Positions 1-8,438 of a DNA stretch of 64,000 nucleotides are shown here, piece after piece. Origin of the DNA: Arcobacter cryaerophilus gv. crypticus. GTDB taxonomy: Bacteria; Campylobacterota; Campylobacteria; Campylobacterales; Arcobacteraceae. Below the pieces are notes generated by a model. The model worked only from the letters and a program-made list of their open reading frames with translations. It ran no database searches and was not told the DNA's origin. Position numbers and translations under genes: made by a program. Within the stretch, counting starts at the first letter, position 1, and every line of letters begins with the position of its first letter. The DNA lies in assembly GCF_002993025.1 (NCBI RefSeq), contig NZ_NXGI01000002.1:197393-261392 (forward strand). Direction: 5' to 3'.

Positions 1-2
1 AA

Positions 3-770
3 ATAGTTTTAAGCAACAAAGAGGTTGAAAAACTAAAAGCTCTTTTACTTGAGTACGATATTAATATCAAAGATGAGAAAAGTAAAAATGATGGTTTAAA
101 TTTAGCTTTAAATGATAGTTCAAATCAGATTGCTTTAAAAGATGAAGAGCTAAAACTTCTAGCCGATAAACTTTTGGTGCAAACACAAATTCACCAAAAA
201 ATGGTAGAGGATTTTGATATTGCAAAATTAAAAATAAAAACTCTAACAGGAATAAAGCTAAATGTTATAGCTAAATTAAAAGAGAAACTAGGTAACTCTA
301 TACATGTAGATGAAAAAAGTGGAGCTATAAAATTTTCATCAAATATATTATTTGATCAAAACTCTTATATTTTAAAAGAGGAAGCTAAAAAAGAGTTAAG
401 TAGTGTTTTGAAAAACTATCTTTCGCTTTTATTAGATGATAAAGAGATATCAAAATATATAGAAAACATAACTATAGAAGGTCACACAAACAGCGATGGA
501 ACATATTTGGCAAATCTTTTATTGTCTCAGCAAAGAGCATTGGCTGTTATGCAGTTTTTATATGAATCAAATATTGTGGATAAAAAGCTTTTAAGCACTT
601 TTGTAAACTCAAGTGGAAGAAGTTCTGCTGATTTGATTTTGGATAAAAAAGGACTTGAAGATAAAGATGCTTCAAGAAGAATTGAAATTAAGTTTAATAT
701 TAAAAATGAAGAAGCTATAAAAGAGATACAAAACTATTTGGATAAACAAAATAAAAATAGAGTTCAGTAA
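3..770 (+). CDS. OmpA/MotB-family C-terminal domain protein, 5' end outside window
   Basis: The reading frame is open from base 3, so the gene is cut by the window edge; a TTG at 174 is internal and not a convincing start. The last ~130 residues are an OmpA/MotB peptidoglycan-binding domain: a beta strand (IKFSSNILFDQ), then GHTNSDGT, then the LSQQRALAV helix, then SRRIEIKF near the end. Proteins of this class tether the envelope or a motor stator to peptidoglycan in the periplasm. The region before the domain is charged and probably coiled-coil. A MotB-like role is possible, but the N-terminal membrane segment that would show it is not in the window. A second open frame follows directly (see 757-906). 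Confidence 0.8.
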   Translation: MVLSNKEVEKLKALLLEYDINIKDEKSKNDGLNLALNDSSNQIALKDEELKLLADKLLVQTQIHQKMVEDFDIAKLKIKTLTGIKLNVIAKLKEKLGNSIHVDEKSGAIKFSSNILFDQNSYILKEEAKKELSSVLKNYLSLLLDDKEISKYIENITIEGHTNSDGTYLANLLLSQQRALAVMQFLYESNIVDKKLLSTFVNSSGRSSADLILDKKGLEDKDASRRIEIKFNIKNEEAIKEIQNYLDKQNKNRVQ

Positions 771-906
771 TAAAAAACCACTATATACTCCTACACATTT
801 GGAAGAGCTAAGTAATGAAATAAAGCAAAAAATTGTAGAGAAAAACCTAAATATCTTTCAAAAGATATTTAAGTTTTTATTTGGGAAGAAAAGAGTTAAA
901 TCTTAG
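757..906 (+). other. Open frame continuing the OmpA-like gene in the +1 frame, no normal start
   Basis: After a stop at 718-720 this frame stays open to a TAG at 904-906. It encodes a protein-like Lys-rich tail (...KKPLYTPTHLEELSNEIKQ..., ending GKKRVKS) but has no ATG, GTG or TTG. It overlaps the end of the upstream gene, which stops at 770 just after an A5 run (753-757). Losing one base in that run would join the two frames into one protein about 45 residues longer. It may be a frameshifted C-terminus, a product of slippage, or chance. It overlaps the convergent tilS stop by four bases. Confidence 0.35.
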
Positions 907-1886
907 AAACTCAGCTTTAGCTCTTCTAAAATATTTTTAGAAAAAATATAAGCTCTCATATTTTGTGGGATTTTTTGAATTCTACAAATCTCTTTAAACT
1001 CTTTTGGTAATATCATTTCTACTTTTGGAGCTATTAGAATATATTTTTGAGTAATTGCAATATTTATTTTGTGAGAGATTGTTATTTCTTTTTGTTTGAT
1101 TATCTCATCTCTTTGTTTTTTACTTATTAAAAATCCTCTTTTTTTTAAAGATTTATCGATAATTCTAAGATTTAGATTATCATCTTTTAAATTTTCAAAA
1201 ACTTCTAACTCTTCAAGAGTTATTATAGGTTCTAATTTAAGATTTAAAGAGTTTAAATCATTTTCCAAAAAAGAGAAACTATTTTTAATTCCACTTTTGA
1301 ATTCATTTAGAAATTTATCTGAAAAGTTGTGTCTAAAGTAGTTTCTTTTGTATTTTTCATCTATATTTGAGCTGTCAATAAAATATTTTATTTTATTATC
1401 TTTTAAATATTTTTCTAACTCATCTTTACTTATATTTAAAAGTGGACGAAAGATTTTGTAATCATTTTTTTCTTCAAACTCTTTTATTCCAAAAAGTTCA
1501 ACCAGTCCAGCACCTTTTGATAGTTGCATTAAAAACCACTCTAAGCGGTCATTTAGTTGGTGAGCTGTTATTAGAGTTTCATAATAATTCTCTTTTATAA
1601 TCTCTTCAAAAAAACTATATCTTATATCTCTTGCATTTTTTTCAAAATTTGAACTATTTTCTAGTTTAATATCTTTAATAAATATCTCTTTTTTATACTC
1701 TTTTGCCAAATTTAAAGCATATTCTATTTCATCTTTTGATTGTTCTCTTGTATTATAATTTACAATTGCAATATCAAAATCAATTTTGTGATTTAAAAGT
1801 AAGAAAAAAAGAGCACTACTATCAACTCCACCTGAAAAGGCCAAAAGATTTTTGCTATTTTTTATCTTACTAAAATCCAAAATCAT
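903..1886 (-). CDS. tilS: tRNA(Ile)-lysidine synthase
   Basis: Modifies C34 of the CAU-anticodon tRNA-Ile to lysidine with ATP and lysine, so that the tRNA reads AUA codons; cytosolic and normally essential. The PP-loop SGGVDSS is at residues 18-24. It is followed by the N-type ATPase fold with RDIRYSFF and the conserved TAHQLNDRLEWFLMQLSKGAG segment. At 327 residues it is short, as in relatives lacking the full C-terminal tRNA-binding domains of the E. coli enzyme. It lies ten bases downstream of rimO on the same strand, so the two are probably co-transcribed. Confidence 0.93.
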   Translation of the reverse strand: MILDFSKIKNSKNLLAFSGGVDSSALFFLLLNHKIDFDIAIVNYNTREQSKDEIEYALNLAKEYKKEIFIKDIKLENSSNFEKNARDIRYSFFEEIIKENYYETLITAHQLNDRLEWFLMQLSKGAGLVELFGIKEFEEKNDYKIFRPLLNISKDELEKYLKDNKIKYFIDSSNIDEKYKRNYFRHNFSDKFLNEFKSGIKNSFSFLENDLNSLNLKLEPIITLEELEVFENLKDDNLNLRIIDKSLKKRGFLISKKQRDEIIKQKEITISHKINIAITQKYILIAPKVEMILPKEFKEICRIQKIPQNMRAYIFSKNILEELKLSF

Positions 1887-1895
1887 AATATGTTT

Positions 1896-3236
1896 TTATA
1901 TTTTTCTTAAAATCTTTGCTAGAAGTATATTTCCAGCTAATTGCGTCGCTTCTACTTCATAAATCTCTCCAAAAATTATTGGAAGTTCCTTTTCATTATC
2001 ATTTATATAAATTTCTCCATCAATTTGCGGTGCCCAAAGAGTTTTTCTAGCACTTAAAAGATATTCATGCTCTTCACTTTCTCCATCAACATATACTTCA
2101 AAAGTTTTCCCAATATCATTTTCTAAGGATTTAATAGTTGTTTGAGAAATTATATCACCTAGAATTTCAGCTCTTTCATCTATTAATTCTTGCTCAATTT
2201 TATCATCTCTAGTTTCTGCTGATGTTCCTTCTTCATCTGAATATGAAAAAACATTTCCTCTATCAAATCCAAAATCTTCTACAAACTCACAAAGCTCTTC
2301 AAAATCTTCTTCACGCTCCCCTGGATGTCCTGCTATAAAAGTTGTTCTTACAAAAGAGTTTGGTTTTGATTTCATATATTTCATAAGCTCAATTAGTTTT
2401 TCAGCACCTTTTCCTCTTTTCATAATTTTTAGTATATTTTGAGATATATGTTGAAGTGGCATATCAAAGTAGTTTACAAAAACTTTTGAGTCAGCAATTT
2501 TATCTATTAAATTGTGTGTTGTTGTACTAGGATATAGATATAAAATTCTGGCAGTTTTTACACCATCTATATTTTCAACAGCATCAATTAACTGCTCTAA
2601 TCCATCATTAAATCCTAAATCTCGTAAATATGAAGATGAATCCTGTGATACAAATGAGAAATCTTTGAAACCTTTTTTTACCAAAATATTAACTTCTTTT
2701 ATTAAAGAATCAAGAGTTCTTGAATGAAGTTTTCCTTTGAATGATGGAATAGCACAAAATGAGCAAGATTGATTACAGCCTTCACTTAGTTTTACATAAG
2801 CATGATAGTTTGAGCCTGTTATTACTCTATCATTTTCTTCACTTGCTAAAAATACCTCATTTGAAAAACTACTTCTTTTTTCATGAACTAATCTATCAAT
2901 TTTGTCATAATCTCCAACACCTGTAAAAATATCTATCTCAGTAAGCTCTTTTTGTAAATCATCTTTATATCTTTCACTTAAACATCCAGCCATAACCAAA
3001 ACAGAATCTTTTTTTCTTTCATTATGTAAGTTTAAAGTTGTATTTATACTCTCTTCTTTTGCACTATCTATAAATCCACAAGTGTTTACTATGATTAAAT
3101 CGGCTTGAGTTTCATCATCTGTTAGTTCATAGTCTTTTAATTTTCCTAACATTACTTCACTATCAACTAAATTTTTTGTACACCCAAGGCTTACCATATG
3201 TAGTTTTTTCTTTGGTTTTTCTTCACTAAATTTCAT
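1896..3236 (-). CDS. rimO: Ribosomal protein S12 methylthiotransferase
   Basis: Radical-SAM enzyme that adds a methylthio group to an aspartate of ribosomal protein S12. The N-terminal UPF0004 domain supplies three cysteines for an auxiliary cluster: C19 in SLGCTKN, one in NTCGFIDSAKEES and one in AGCLSERY. The radical-SAM CxxxCxxC lies in EGCNQSCSFCAIP, around residue 155. The C-terminal part resembles a TRAM domain. The FCAIPSFKGK segment favours RimO over MiaB, which usually has a YC...P.RG pattern. The length of 446 is normal for RimO. Confidence 0.93.
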   Translation of the reverse strand: MKFSEEKPKKKLHMVSLGCTKNLVDSEVMLGKLKDYELTDDETQADLIIVNTCGFIDSAKEESINTTLNLHNERKKDSVLVMAGCLSERYKDDLQKELTEIDIFTGVGDYDKIDRLVHEKRSSFSNEVFLASEENDRVITGSNYHAYVKLSEGCNQSCSFCAIPSFKGKLHSRTLDSLIKEVNILVKKGFKDFSFVSQDSSSYLRDLGFNDGLEQLIDAVENIDGVKTARILYLYPSTTTHNLIDKIADSKVFVNYFDMPLQHISQNILKIMKRGKGAEKLIELMKYMKSKPNSFVRTTFIAGHPGEREEDFEELCEFVEDFGFDRGNVFSYSDEEGTSAETRDDKIEQELIDERAEILGDIISQTTIKSLENDIGKTFEVYVDGESEEHEYLLSARKTLWAPQIDGEIYINDNEKELPIIFGEIYEVEATQLAGNILLAKILRKI

Positions 3237-3354
3237 CTAATATTATCCATCATTTATAAATTTTTGAAAGATTTTAGCTAACTTTTGCATTTATATAAAT
3301 TAATAAGTACAAAAATAGTATTATAAAAGTCTAAATAAAATTTAGGAGAAAATT

Positions 3355-3789
3355 ATGTTTAAGAAATCAAATTTATTTTTGACTATTTTGATACTTATTT
3401 TAGGATTAGCTTTAAACTCTTGTGGTTCAACTAAAGGATTAGAAGCAGGAAATAGTAATCAAGTTTTAAAAAATACAAAGTGGGAACTTAAAAGCTTAAA
3501 TAAAAAAGATATAAAAAAAGTTGAAAAAGTTGCTATCATAAATTTTGAAAAAGAGAATAAAGTTTTTGGAAATTTAGGTTGTAATAGCTTTTTTGGAAAA
3601 GTTGACATAAAACCAAATAATATTAATATTTCTAAAGTTGGTAGTACTATGATGATGTGTTCTGATATGAGTGTAGAACATGATTATATGGAAGTTTTAG
3701 ATAAAGTAACAACTTATAAAATAGATGGAAATACTCTAATATTTTTTGATAAAAATAATCAAGAGATAGCAAGATTTATAAAAAGGTAG
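3355..3789 (+). CDS. META-domain lipoprotein (HslJ-like)
   Basis: Small envelope lipoprotein. The signal peptide ends in the lipobox LNSC, making C23 the lipidated residue. One META domain follows, running from about residue 38 to the end, with NTKWELKSL, NLGCNSFFGKV and TMMMCSDMSVE as landmarks. META-domain proteins such as HslJ are linked to heat or antibiotic stress, but the molecular role is not known. A good TAGGAG site precedes the ATG. It is a single gene between a divergent rimO operon and a convergent panC, ending in a shared hairpin. Confidence 0.82.
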   Translation: MFKKSNLFLTILILILGLALNSCGSTKGLEAGNSNQVLKNTKWELKSLNKKDIKKVEKVAIINFEKENKVFGNLGCNSFFGKVDIKPNNINISKVGSTMMMCSDMSVEHDYMEVLDKVTTYKIDGNTLIFFDKNNQEIARFIKR

Positions 3790-3806
3790 TTTTAACTACC
3801 TTTTTA
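3781..3806. terminator. Bidirectional hairpin terminator
   Basis: AAAAGGTAGT pairs with ACTACCTTTT across a four-base loop, with T runs on both strands. It overlaps the last codons of the META lipoprotein gene and serves the convergent panC gene as well. Confidence 0.8.
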
Positions 3807-3816
3807 ATTTATTTTT

Positions 3817-4635
3817 TCACATCCAAATATTATCAAGAAGCCTGATATTTCCAAATCTTACAACTACTAAAATTATTGTATTTGATTGTTCAATTATACT
3901 GATTTCATCAAATTTTCTATCAACAACTTTTACATACTCTACATCAAGTCCAGCTAAAACATCATAGATTTTATCTTTTATTATTTTTGAATCTCGCTCA
4001 CCTTTTGCTATTAGGTTTCCAGCCATATATATTGATTTTGAGATTTTAAGAGCTTCCTCTTTTTGTTCAGGAGTTAAATATACATTTCTAGAACTAAGTG
4101 CTAATCCACTATTTTCTCTTACAATATCACAAGCAACAATATTTATAGGCAAAAATAGGTTTTTTACCATTTGTTGTATAAGTGCTAATTGTTGAGCATC
4201 TTTTTTACCAAAATAAGCATTTGTAGGAAGTGTAAGATTAAACAATTTTAAAACAACTTGTAAAACACCATCAAAATGCCCTGGTCTTGTAAATCCTTCA
4301 AGTACATAGCTATTTTGTGGCGCTTTTATTAAAACTTCATCTTTTTCATACATAGTATTTATATTTGGCATAAAAAGATAATCAACCTTGCACATTTGAC
4401 AAATTTTTATATCAGCTTCATCTTTTCTTGGATATTTATCTAAATCTTCACCTTTTAAAAATTGAGTAGGATTTACAAAAATAGATACTATTACAACTTC
4501 ATTTTCAGCTCTAGCTTTTCTTATTAGTGAAATGTGACCATCGTGTAAAGCACCCATTGTTGGAACAAAACCAATTTTTCCAATTAAATTATTTCTAATA
4601 TTTTGTAACTCTTCAACAGTTTTAACTATTTGCAA
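3817..4635 (-). CDS. panC: Pantothenate synthetase
   Basis: Condenses pantoate and beta-alanine with ATP, the last step to vitamin B5. The nucleotidyltransferase signature PTMGALHDGH carries the HxGH pair at H31 and H34. SIFVNPTQF, YFGKKDAQQ and LALSSRNVYL are the other conserved blocks. The length of 272 is usual. It lies 31 bases downstream of a peptide-transporter permease gene on the same strand. No panB or panD is present in the window. Confidence 0.95.
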   Translation of the reverse strand: MQIVKTVEELQNIRNNLIGKIGFVPTMGALHDGHISLIRKARAENEVVIVSIFVNPTQFLKGEDLDKYPRKDEADIKICQMCKVDYLFMPNINTMYEKDEVLIKAPQNSYVLEGFTRPGHFDGVLQVVLKLFNLTLPTNAYFGKKDAQQLALIQQMVKNLFLPINIVACDIVRENSGLALSSRNVYLTPEQKEEALKISKSIYMAGNLIAKGERDSKIIKDKIYDVLAGLDVEYVKVVDRKFDEISIIEQSNTIILVVVRFGNIRLLDNIWM

Positions 4636-4666
4636 TATATATTCCTTTAAAAGTTTTAATTATTTT

Positions 4667-5626
4667 TTATTTTTCACTGTAGTTTGGATTTAATTTTAAT
4701 AAAACTAAATCAGCAAACATATTTCCAATAAGTGTTAAAAATGCTCCAATTATAAGTATTCCCATAATTACAGGATAATCATGGCTTAAAGCACTTTGAT
4801 AAAATAGAAGTCCCATTCCATCTATTGAAAATATTGTCTCTAAAATTACACTTCCACCAATAACTCCTGGAAGTGAAAGTCCCAAAAGTGTAATAACAGG
4901 TGGATATAAGTTTGGTAAAATGTAGTATCTTAAAATTTTTTTATTATCCAATCCTCTAGCTCTTGCAAAAAAGATATAATCACTTTTTAAAATCTCAATT
5001 GTTAAAGCTCTTATATATAAAATCAAACTTCCAATTCCACCAAAAACTATTATAAAAATAGGAAGTGCTAAATGCCAAGCAAAATCTAAATAATAAGTTA
5101 AACTTCCATCATTTGGTACACTATGAAGTCCAGCTATTGGGAAAAGTTCAAATTGTATAGAAAAAACCAAAACCAAAACAAGTGCGAGATAAAAAGATGG
5201 CATTGAAAAACTTAAAAGTGAAAGTTGATTTGTAAATTTATCAAATATTGACTCTTTTTTCATAGCAGATTTAATTCCAAAATAAAGGCTTATTATAAAT
5301 ATTAAAATCATAGATACAATATTTATTGTCAAAGTTATTGGAATTCTACTTAAAATCTCCTCTTTTACTCTCTCTCCACTTGAAAAAGATATTCCAAAAT
5401 CTAATTGCAAAATTGAGTAAACCCAAGAGAAAAATTGTACATATAGTGGTTTATCAAGACCGTATATAGCTTTTAGTTGCTCTATTGCTTCAGGAGTTAT
5501 ATTTGGATTTAACTCTCCACTTGCAAAAAATGAGTTAGGAGCTAAATTTATAGCAATAAATGATATTAGGCTAATAATAAATAGCATAATGATAAGATAT
5601 AATAGTTTTTTTATAAAGATATTCAT
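4667..5626 (-). CDS. Peptide/nickel-type ABC transporter permease (DppB-like)
   Basis: Inner-membrane permease of a binding-protein-dependent importer. An N-terminal membrane segment (residues 8-28) is followed by the periplasmic stretch ending YGLDKPLYVQFFSW, which is typical of DppB/OppB. Five further hydrophobic segments surround the EAA cytoplasmic loop (ARARGLDNKKILRYYILPN, split across the loop and next helix). No binding protein, second permease or ATPase lies beside it, so the substrate cannot be read from context; the partners must lie elsewhere. Its start is only 29 bases from the divergent acpS. Confidence 0.85.
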   Translation of the reverse strand: MNIFIKKLLYLIIMLFIISLISFIAINLAPNSFFASGELNPNITPEAIEQLKAIYGLDKPLYVQFFSWVYSILQLDFGISFSSGERVKEEILSRIPITLTINIVSMILIFIISLYFGIKSAMKKESIFDKFTNQLSLLSFSMPSFYLALVLVLVFSIQFELFPIAGLHSVPNDGSLTYYLDFAWHLALPIFIIVFGGIGSLILYIRALTIEILKSDYIFFARARGLDNKKILRYYILPNLYPPVITLLGLSLPGVIGGSVILETIFSIDGMGLLFYQSALSHDYPVIMGILIIGAFLTLIGNMFADLVLLKLNPNYSEK

Positions 5627-5655
5627 GGTTAAGATTATACAAAAGATAGGTTTAA

Positions 5656-6009
5656 ATGATAGGTATAGATATAGTTAGTATTGATAGAATAAAAAAGATG
5701 CATGAAAAATTTGGTGATAAATTTTATGATAGATTTTTGTGCGAAGATGAAAAAAAACTTGTAAAATCTCCTCAAACTGCAGCTGGTTTTTGGGCTGCAA
5801 AAGAGGCTGCTAGTAAAGCTATTGGTACTGGAATTGGAGAGATTTGTTCATTTTATGATATAAAAATTAAAAAAGATGAAAACAATGCTCCAAAAATCAA
5901 ATATAGTAAAAAATTAAGAAAAAGATTTAAAATTAAAAAATCAAGTGTTAGTATCACACATGATGGTGGTTTTGCAATAGCTGTTGTGGTAAATAGTTTA
6001 AAAAAATAA
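5656..6009 (+). CDS. acpS: Holo-[acyl-carrier-protein] synthase
   Basis: Transfers 4'-phosphopantetheine from CoA to apo-ACP, activating fatty-acid synthesis. The metal and CoA-binding residues are present: D5 in GIDIVSIDR and E50 in WAAKEAASKAIGTG. The C-terminal SITHDGGFAIAVV is typical. At 117 residues it is a normal AcpS trimer subunit. It is divergently arranged with the peptide-permease/panC unit, and pantothenate made by PanC feeds the CoA it uses. Confidence 0.94.
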   Translation: MIGIDIVSIDRIKKMHEKFGDKFYDRFLCEDEKKLVKSPQTAAGFWAAKEAASKAIGTGIGEICSFYDIKIKKDENNAPKIKYSKKLRKRFKIKKSSVSITHDGGFAIAVVVNSLKK

Positions 6010-6061
6010 AGTTTGATATAAATCAACAAAAGAGTTTCAATAATATATTAAAATTACTTTA

Positions 6062-6131
6062 CTCTAACATAGAGCTTGTACGAGTGGACTTGCCCCTAAA
6101 TCTCTCCTAATAAGTCCACCGTACAATTTTT
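6062..6131 (+). ncRNA. Candidate small RNA or leader: two hairpins ending in a U run
   Basis: A small hairpin (CTCTA-ACA-TAGAG, 6062-6074) precedes a strong stem (6078-6091 with 6112-6124, 13 pairs and one bulged A). The 20-base loop is C/U-rich (GCCCC...CTCTCCT), and a T5 run follows at 6127-6131. This is the architecture of a Rho-independent end. It may be an sRNA with an anti-Shine-Dalgarno loop, an attenuator ahead of the FmdE-domain gene starting at 6172, or simply the acpS terminator. It matches no riboswitch I can name. Confidence 0.45.
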
Positions 6132-6171
6132 GTTCTATCAAATTATGAAAATCAAAACTAAGGTAAATTAT

Positions 6172-6765
6172 ATGAATATAGATTTTTTTCAAGATATTGA
6201 AACAATTATTTTAAAAGATAAATTAGGAAATTTTTTGGGTGTTGATGAGGATTTTGTATATACTTTTAAAGATGTTGTAAAACTAAGCGGTCATTCATGT
6301 CCAACAGTTGCTGGAGCTTATCTTATGACTATAAAAGCTTTAAAAGAGTTGTACAAAAATGAGTTGCCAGTTCGTGGTGAAATAAGAGTTGAGTTAAGAG
6401 ATGCAAAAAGTTCTGGAACAACTGGAGTTTTAGCAAATGTAGCTTCATTTATAACAGGAGCCAAAGAAGAAGATGGATTTAAAGGACTTCAAGGGCAATA
6501 CTTTAGAAATAATCTACTTAAATATGAAGCACCAATAAAAGGTGATATGAGATTTACAAGGCTTGATAATCAAGAAAAAGTTGAAGTTATGTATGATTTG
6601 TCAAATATCTCTTTGAGTGCTTTTGATGGAGGTTTAATGCAAAAAGGACTTCAAGGAATTGCAACAAAAGAGGAACTTGAAACTTTTGGAGCTGCTTGGC
6701 AAAAAAGAGTTAGTGAGATTTTATTAAAATACAAAGATGATGTAGTAAAAATAATAATAAACTAG
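6172..6765 (+). CDS. FmdE-domain protein, function unknown
   Basis: About 197 residues with the FmdE signature near the N-terminus (VKLSGHSCPTVAGAYLMTIKAL), where the His and Cys are likely metal ligands. A further conserved block is VELRDAKSSGTTGVLANV. FmdE was named from a methanogen formylmethanofuran dehydrogenase subunit, but this organism has no sign of that pathway, so the role is unknown. I chose the ATG at 6172 because AAGG lies about ten bases upstream; an upstream ATG at 6130 falls next to a terminator-like hairpin. It stands alone and converges on gltS. Confidence 0.75.
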   Translation: MNIDFFQDIETIILKDKLGNFLGVDEDFVYTFKDVVKLSGHSCPTVAGAYLMTIKALKELYKNELPVRGEIRVELRDAKSSGTTGVLANVASFITGAKEEDGFKGLQGQYFRNNLLKYEAPIKGDMRFTRLDNQEKVEVMYDLSNISLSAFDGGLMQKGLQGIATKEELETFGAAWQKRVSEILLKYKDDVVKIIIN

Positions 6766-6798
6766 GCTTAGTTCTTAAAGCTTTTAGAGTTTAAATAA

Positions 6799-8025
6799 TT
6801 ACCCAAAAAGCTTAAAGATGGTTTGAATAACTGTAGTATTTATTAAATCTACAAAAAATGCTCCACAAAGTGGAACTATTAAAAATGCTTTGTGAGAAGA
6901 GCCATACATATTTGTAATGGCTTGCATATTTGCAACTGCTGTTGGAGTTGCTCCCAAACCAAAACCACAATGCCCAGCTGCTAAAACACTTGCATCGTAA
7001 TTTTTACCCATTACTCTAAATGTTACAAAATAAGCATATAAAATCATAATTAAAACTTGTGAAACTAAAATTACAGTTAAAGCACCAGCTAGATTTGATA
7101 GTTCCCAAAGTTTTAAAGATATTAGAGCCATTGCTAAATATAAAGATAATGATGCATTTCCAAATACATCAATAGCTCTATCAAAAATCTCAATCTTTAG
7201 GATATTTTCTAAGCTATTTCTTAAAATTACACCACCTGCAAGTGCCCAAACGAAAGTAGGTAGTTCAAACGCACTTCCTTTTGTTAAATTTGTTATAAAA
7301 TCAGCAAAAGCCAAACAAGCTGCAAAAAGAGCTAAAGTTGATATTGCACTATTTGTTGTGATTAATCTCACAGCTTTTGGATACTCAAAAGGAACAAATT
7401 CATCAATTACTTTTTCATCTTTAGAGTCATCTTGTTTTCTAGATTTTTCATTAGCAAGTTTATATCTATTTATTAAAAATTTTGCCAGTGGTCCACCAAT
7501 AATTCCACCCATTACAAGACCAAAAGTAGCAGCTGCCATTCCAAGAGCCATAGCTCCTTCAATTCCATATTTTGTCTCTAAAATCGAACCCCAAGCACCA
7601 GCTGTTCCATGTCCACCAGTTAGTGAAATAGAACCAGCAATAAGACCAATAAGTGGATCAATTCCTAAAACTGTAGCAAGAGATATTCCAACAAAGTTTT
7701 GAACTATAATAAAACCAGAAACTACTAAAATAAAAACTAAAAGAGATTTTCCTCCCTCTTTTAGTTTTGTAAAATTTGCACTAAGACCAATTGAGATAAA
7801 AAATATAAGCATAAAACTTGTTTGAAGTTCACTACTAGTTGTTATACTATAACCCCAAAAATTATATACAAATGTAGAAATTGTTGCTGCTACAAGACCA
7901 CCAGCAACTGGTTCTGGAATATTGTATCTTCTTAAGAATTCTATTTTATTTACTAAAAATTTACCAATAAGCAAAACTATAACAGCAGCGATTAGTGTAT
8001 AGTAGGCATTAAATGTAAAATTCAT
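6799..8025 (-). CDS. gltS: Sodium/glutamate symporter
   Basis: Sodium-coupled glutamate uptake protein of the inner membrane. It has about ten hydrophobic segments, with the Gly-rich reentrant signatures in both halves: SLTGGHGTAGAWG near residue 135, and AGHCGFGLGATPTAVANMQAI near residue 350. A charged cytoplasmic loop (EKSRKQDDSKDEK) separates the halves. At 408 residues it matches GltS. It is transcribed alone or with the upstream ruvX, 23 bases away. Confidence 0.93.
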   Translation of the reverse strand: MNFTFNAYYTLIAAVIVLLIGKFLVNKIEFLRRYNIPEPVAGGLVAATISTFVYNFWGYSITTSSELQTSFMLIFFISIGLSANFTKLKEGGKSLLVFILVVSGFIIVQNFVGISLATVLGIDPLIGLIAGSISLTGGHGTAGAWGSILETKYGIEGAMALGMAAATFGLVMGGIIGGPLAKFLINRYKLANEKSRKQDDSKDEKVIDEFVPFEYPKAVRLITTNSAISTLALFAACLAFADFITNLTKGSAFELPTFVWALAGGVILRNSLENILKIEIFDRAIDVFGNASLSLYLAMALISLKLWELSNLAGALTVILVSQVLIMILYAYFVTFRVMGKNYDASVLAAGHCGFGLGATPTAVANMQAITNMYGSSHKAFLIVPLCGAFFVDLINTTVIQTIFKLFG

Positions 8026-8048
8026 AAGTTTTCCTTTTTTAGAATATT

Positions 8049-8438
8049 TTATTGTTTTTTACTTAAATTTATATATCTTTCTAGGATTATTTTTGCAGCA
8101 ATAGAGTCAATTCTTCCATCTCTTACTTGCTTTACTTCGCCTTTCATAAGCTCTTTTGCTTCAATTGAGCTTAGATTTTCTTCGCAAAATTCATAAGGAA
8201 TTTTAAGTTCTAGTAAATTTGTGAAGTGTTTTATTCTATTTTGTGTATCTATACTTGAGCTTGGAAATCCAATTATTAGTTTTTCTATTTGCCACTCTTT
8301 TAAAAAATTATTTACTTCAAGAGCAGCTTGATTTCTATTTTTTCTAATAATTGCATTTTGTGGAGTTACAATATCACTCATAAGAGAGATTGCAACCCCA
8401 ACTCTTTTTAGACCAACATCAATTGAAGCTAATCTCAA
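8049..8438 (-). CDS. ruvX: Putative Holliday-junction resolvase RuvX/YqgF
   Basis: RNase H-like nuclease family, implicated in Holliday-junction resolution and 16S rRNA 5'-end processing. The acidic residues are present: D7 in ASIDVGLKRVGVA, E in FCEENLSSIEAKELM, and D in RDGRIDSIAAKIIL near the end. IIGFPSS replaces the more usual VGLP block. At 129 residues it is typical. Its start overlaps the metF stop by four bases, indicating translational coupling. Confidence 0.88.
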   Translation of the reverse strand: MRLASIDVGLKRVGVAISLMSDIVTPQNAIIRKNRNQAALEVNNFLKEWQIEKLIIGFPSSSIDTQNRIKHFTNLLELKIPYEFCEENLSSIEAKELMKGEVKQVRDGRIDSIAAKIILERYINLSKKQ

